8,377 nt of DNA from Acinetobacter sp. UBA6641 (GTDB taxonomy: Bacteria; Pseudomonadota; Gammaproteobacteria; Pseudomonadales; Moraxellaceae), in the NCBI GenBank assembly GCA_002455755.1, contig DKLL01000040.1, positions 16,581 to 24,957 of the forward strand, written 5' to 3'. Of the stretch, positions 6,383-8,377 are shown in pieces; within the stretch, counting starts at the first letter, position 1; the number at the start of each line of letters is the position of its first letter. The position numbers and the translations under genes were made by a program. Below the pieces are notes generated by a model, which was not told the origin of the DNA, did no database searches, and saw only the letters and a list, made by a program, of their open reading frames with translations.

Positions 6383-7153
6383 TTAAAAATTAAAATTTAA
6401 GCCCAAAACCAGCTGATCATCAAAATCTGTATCAAAACGGTCCTGCCCCCCGACCACATAATCTACAGAAGTGCTAGCTCCAGTATTGCGAATTTCTTTA
6501 CTTACACCAATACGTGCTTCGTTGAAAGCAACATCATTTTTCGTTTCAATCATTCTGTCATCACGACTGCCATTATAAATAGATGCCCCAACCGAAGTGT
6601 TTAGCATAAAATTTTGCGGTAAAGCATAACTGTAGGCTGCGCTTAAATACACATCTCCTGCATTACCAAAAGAAGCATCTGTCAGCATCACTGCCATGCT
6701 TAAAGTTAAATCTTTATAAGCCAGTTCACCCAATACATCGAATGCAGTCGTTTTACGTTTATCGCCATTTTCGCCATATACTGTACCGCCATTTTGATAG
6801 TAATAAGCTGTCCCTTGAAGCCTATAGCTCCAGTCCTGATTCAGCTCCTTGCCATACGCGACATACAAGTCATGTTCAAAACCATGCTCTTTATTTTCAT
6901 CAGAAGGATCATAACCGATGGTCGAGCCCCAGTATCCCAGAGTAATTCCGCTGTTATAATTGTATTCAAGTCCAGCTTGTAAAGTGACATCCTCATTTTC
7001 CACACCACCACGGTAAATATATTTATTCACCACAGCAAAACTGCCTGTTAGCTCTCCATTTTCTGCTGCAGATGGATTTTCTTCAGCAAGTGCAGACATT
7101 GCACTCATAGAAAGTAGTAAAAATAACGCAATTTTGTGTGAAGTTTGCAGCAT
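6383..7153 (-). CDS. TorF-family putative outer-membrane porin, copy 2
   Basis: This 256-residue protein is a clear paralogue of the gene at 5261-6004. The signal peptide probably ends after ALA (residue 23). GYWGST falls at 73-78 as in copy 1, FEHDLY at 92-97, GNAGD at 163-167, LNTS-GA at 184-190, TGAS-S-DY-VGG at 224-236, and the C-terminus is NFNF. It differs by a small insertion (about 121-137: GGTVYGENGDKRK) that looks like an extended loop. The frame is open to a GTG at 7159, but the SD AAGGAG (7159-7164) overlaps that GTG and sits 5 nt before the ATG at 7151-7153, so the ATG is the start. The two genes are diverged rather than a recent copy, which suggests retained separate roles. The substrate is unknown. 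Confidence 0.87.
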   Translation of the reverse strand: MLQTSHKIALFLLLSMSAMSALAEENPSAAENGELTGSFAVVNKYIYRGGVENEDVTLQAGLEYNYNSGITLGYWGSTIGYDPSDENKEHGFEHDLYVAYGKELNQDWSYRLQGTAYYYQNGGTVYGENGDKRKTTAFDVLGELAYKDLTLSMAVMLTDASFGNAGDVYLSAAYSYALPQNFMLNTSVGASIYNGSRDDRMIETKNDVAFNEARIGVSKEIRNTGASTSVDYVVGGQDRFDTDFDDQLVLGLNFNF

Positions 7154-7158
7154 CACCA

Positions 7159-7185
7159 CTCCTTAGAGAATCAGCTTGAGATTCT
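7159..7185 (-). promoter_or_regulatory. SD and adjacent hairpin in the 5' leader of TorF copy 2
   Basis: AGAATC (7167-7172) and GATTCT (7180-7185) form a 6-bp stem with a 7-nt loop, two bases upstream of the AAGGAG SD (7159-7164). The position mirrors the hairpin ahead of copy 1, although the sequences are unrelated. Confidence 0.4.
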
Positions 7186-7212
7186 TGTTTAAAGATAAAT
7201 TTAGCTGCGGAT

Positions 7213-7241
7213 TCTAAAACTTTTTTATACTTTTTGGTCAA
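7213..7241 (-). promoter_or_regulatory. Candidate promoter of TorF copy 2
   Basis: On the minus strand TTGACC (7236-7241) is followed after 17 bp by TTTAGA (7213-7218). The predicted start near 7206 gives a leader of about 50 nt that includes the hairpin at 7167-7185. The -10 hexamer is weak. Confidence 0.4.
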
Positions 7242-7594
7242 TTTTTTTAAATCATTACTCCTTAGCTATCTTTTACTAAAAACCAATTAAGTCGCTGGGC
7301 ATTGAATTAAAATATATTTTTATATGGAAAAAAATTAGATGATACTTCCACAAATATGAATATTTTTTAAAGTTTCAAACTCTTCCTTTGCTTTTCTCTG
7401 ATCATTGATTAATCGGGGCGTTAAACACATACTAGACTAAATTATAAAACAGCAAAGTTTCATAAAATGAAGCTTAAGTTGCGACATTCTGCTCCCTATT
7501 TATGAGCAGAATTACACAACACATCATTTATACTTTAAATATATTATTGTTTTATAAAATAATTTTAACAAACAGCAAATCTTAAATATTTTTA
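7242..7594. other. AT-rich divergent spacer between TorF copy 2 and oprD
   Basis: No plausible coding region is seen on either strand of this stretch. It holds an SD-like block (7257-7265) copied from the TorF copy 2 start region and one strong inverted repeat (7486-7512). Otherwise it is A/T runs; candidate oprD promoter elements begin at 7595. Confidence 0.5.
7486..7512. repeat. Perfect 9-bp inverted repeat in the porin spacer
   Basis: ATTCTGCTC (7486-7494) and GAGCAGAAT (7504-7512) flank a 9-nt loop (CCTATTTAT). No T-run follows on either strand, so it is not a standard terminator. It could be an operator dyad or the stem of an undetected small RNA. It lies 225 bp before the oprD start. 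Confidence 0.5.
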
Positions 7595-7622
7595 TTGACT
7601 AAAAGGTATAAAACTATATTAA
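7595..7622 (+). promoter_or_regulatory. Candidate upstream promoter for oprD
   Basis: TTGACT (7595-7600) is followed after 16 bp by TATTAA (7617-7622). In such AT-rich DNA chance matches are common, so this is weaker than the nearer extended -10 element at 7672-7680. Confidence 0.25.
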
Positions 7623-7671
7623 AAAAATGTGTAACTTTAATTAAATAAAATGTATTAAAAAATGATTTTTT

Positions 7672-7689
7672 TGCTATACATTACGTATA
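7672..7689 (+). promoter_or_regulatory. Extended -10 promoter with overlapping dyad, oprD
   Basis: TGCTATACA (7672-7680) matches an extended -10 element about 57 bp before the oprD ATG. An inverted repeat, TATAC-N5-GTATA (7675-7689), overlaps it, and GTATAC follows within. Dyads containing GTATAC are known for some GntR-type regulators of catabolic genes, so repression by such a protein is conceivable, but no regulator gene is in the window. Confidence 0.4.
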
Positions 7690-7736
7690 CAATTCCTTCA
7701 ATTTCTTTCTTCAGTTTTGTATAAGGCCTTCTCCCA

Positions 7737-8377
7737 ATGCAAAAATCACAAAAACTTACTTTAGCAGTTTTAATTCAGGCTGCATTAATCTCAACAGCAT
7801 ATGCAAGCGAGCAAAGCGAATCTAAAGGCTTTGTTGAAGATGCTAAAGGCTCTGTACTTTTCCGTACCGGTTATATCAATCGTGACAAGAAAGCACCTGG
7901 TGTCAAAGATCAAAGCTCTGCTGCACAATCCGCAATTGTGAAACTCGAGTCTGGTTTTACCCAGGGTGTGGTAGGTTTTGGTGTAAATGCGGTAGGTGAT
8001 GCTTCATTTAAACTGGGCGAAAACAAAAATGCCAATAATGGCATGATTCCTAAGCATGCACCGACTGCAGAAAATCCAAATGGTGACGCTTATGACCATT
8101 GGGCTCGTGGTGGTGCAAGTGTCAAAGCACGTGTTTCCAATACAACTGTTGAGTATGGTACTCAAGTATTAGATATCCCTGTTCTTGCCAGTAATACAGG
8201 CCGTATGGTTCCTGAATATTTCACCGGTGTGCTTGCAACAAGCCACGAAATTGAAAATCTGGAAGTTATTGCGGGTAAATTCACGAAGAACCAGTATTCA
8301 GATCAAATCAATTCAGATGGCAATGAATTAGACCGTGCTGTGGTTTGGGGTGCAAAATATAAATTTAATGACCAGCT
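7737..8377 (+). CDS. OprD-family outer-membrane porin, N-terminal part
   Basis: OprD-family porins are 18-stranded outer-membrane channels for small substrates such as basic amino acids or aromatic and other carboxylates. The first 213 codons are present and the frame is open to the right edge, so the C-terminal half is missing. The signal peptide likely ends after STAYA (residue 24). Family features follow: KGFVEDAKGSVLFRTGYINRD (31-51), LESGFTQGVVGFGVNAVGD (about 71-89), GGASVKARVSNTTVEYGTQ (about 124-142) and LEVIAGKFTKNQYSD (about 175-189), each resembling the corresponding part of Pseudomonas OprD. The only SD-like element, AAGG within a small AAGGCCTT palindrome, is 10 nt from the ATG, slightly far. 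The OprD subtype and substrate cannot be told from this part. Confidence 0.9.
   Translation, partial: MQKSQKLTLAVLIQAALISTAYASEQSESKGFVEDAKGSVLFRTGYINRDKKAPGVKDQSSAAQSAIVKLESGFTQGVVGFGVNAVGDASFKLGENKNANNGMIPKHAPTAENPNGDAYDHWARGGASVKARVSNTTVEYGTQVLDIPVLASNTGRMVPEYFTGVLATSHEIENLEVIAGKFTKNQYSDQINSDGNELDRAVVWGAKYKFNDQ

Noticed and set aside
7154..7159. GTG start at 7159 for TorF copy 2
   Set aside because: The AAGGAG SD overlaps this codon, leaving no room for initiation; the ATG at 7153 has proper spacing.

Overview
The window reads as chromosomal DNA of an Acinetobacter-like gammaproteobacterium (Moraxellaceae). This rests on protein character and gene content (nrdR beside ribD, glnK-amtB, a YqiC/UbiK homologue beside comM, TorF-type and OprD-type porins) and on moderately AT-rich coding sequence with very AT-rich spacers. 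The genus is inferred by recognition; no search was run. No rRNA, tRNA, CRISPR array, transposase or prophage gene is visible.

Layout, left to right. (1) Minus strand: the start of ribD (riboflavin deaminase/reductase, cut by the left edge) lies just downstream of nrdR, the repressor of ribonucleotide reductase genes. (2) Minus strand: glnK followed by amtB, the PII regulator and ammonium channel pair, preceded by a sigma-54-like -24/-12 promoter and closed by a clear intrinsic terminator. (3) Plus strand, diverging from glnK: a short BMFP/UbiK-type coiled-coil protein, then comM (Mg-chelatase-like AAA+ helicase of natural transformation), then a YhbS-like GNAT acetyltransferase 6 bp after comM. 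(4) A 12-bp-stem terminator between converging genes serves both this block and the porin gene facing it. (5) Minus strand: two TorF-family putative porin genes, clearly paralogous, separated by a 378-bp AT-rich spacer. Each has a short hairpin just upstream of its Shine-Dalgarno sequence. (6) A 577-bp very AT-rich divergent spacer with a 9-bp inverted repeat, then on the plus strand the first 213 codons of an OprD-family porin, cut by the right edge.

The genes fall into four functional themes: nitrogen sensing and ammonium uptake (glnK-amtB), nucleotide/riboflavin metabolism (nrdR-ribD), DNA uptake and recombination (comM), and outer-membrane permeability (two TorF paralogues and OprD). I see no convincing new multi-gene system. 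The least explained parts are the non-coding spacers around the porin genes (5'-UTR hairpins, an isolated 9-bp inverted repeat, duplicated SD-like and 17-bp blocks) and the glnK/ubiK divergent region (sigma-54 promoter, 6-bp dyad, possible coupled leader ORF). The intact comM is also notable because this gene is the usual integration site of AbaR-type resistance islands in A. baumannii.
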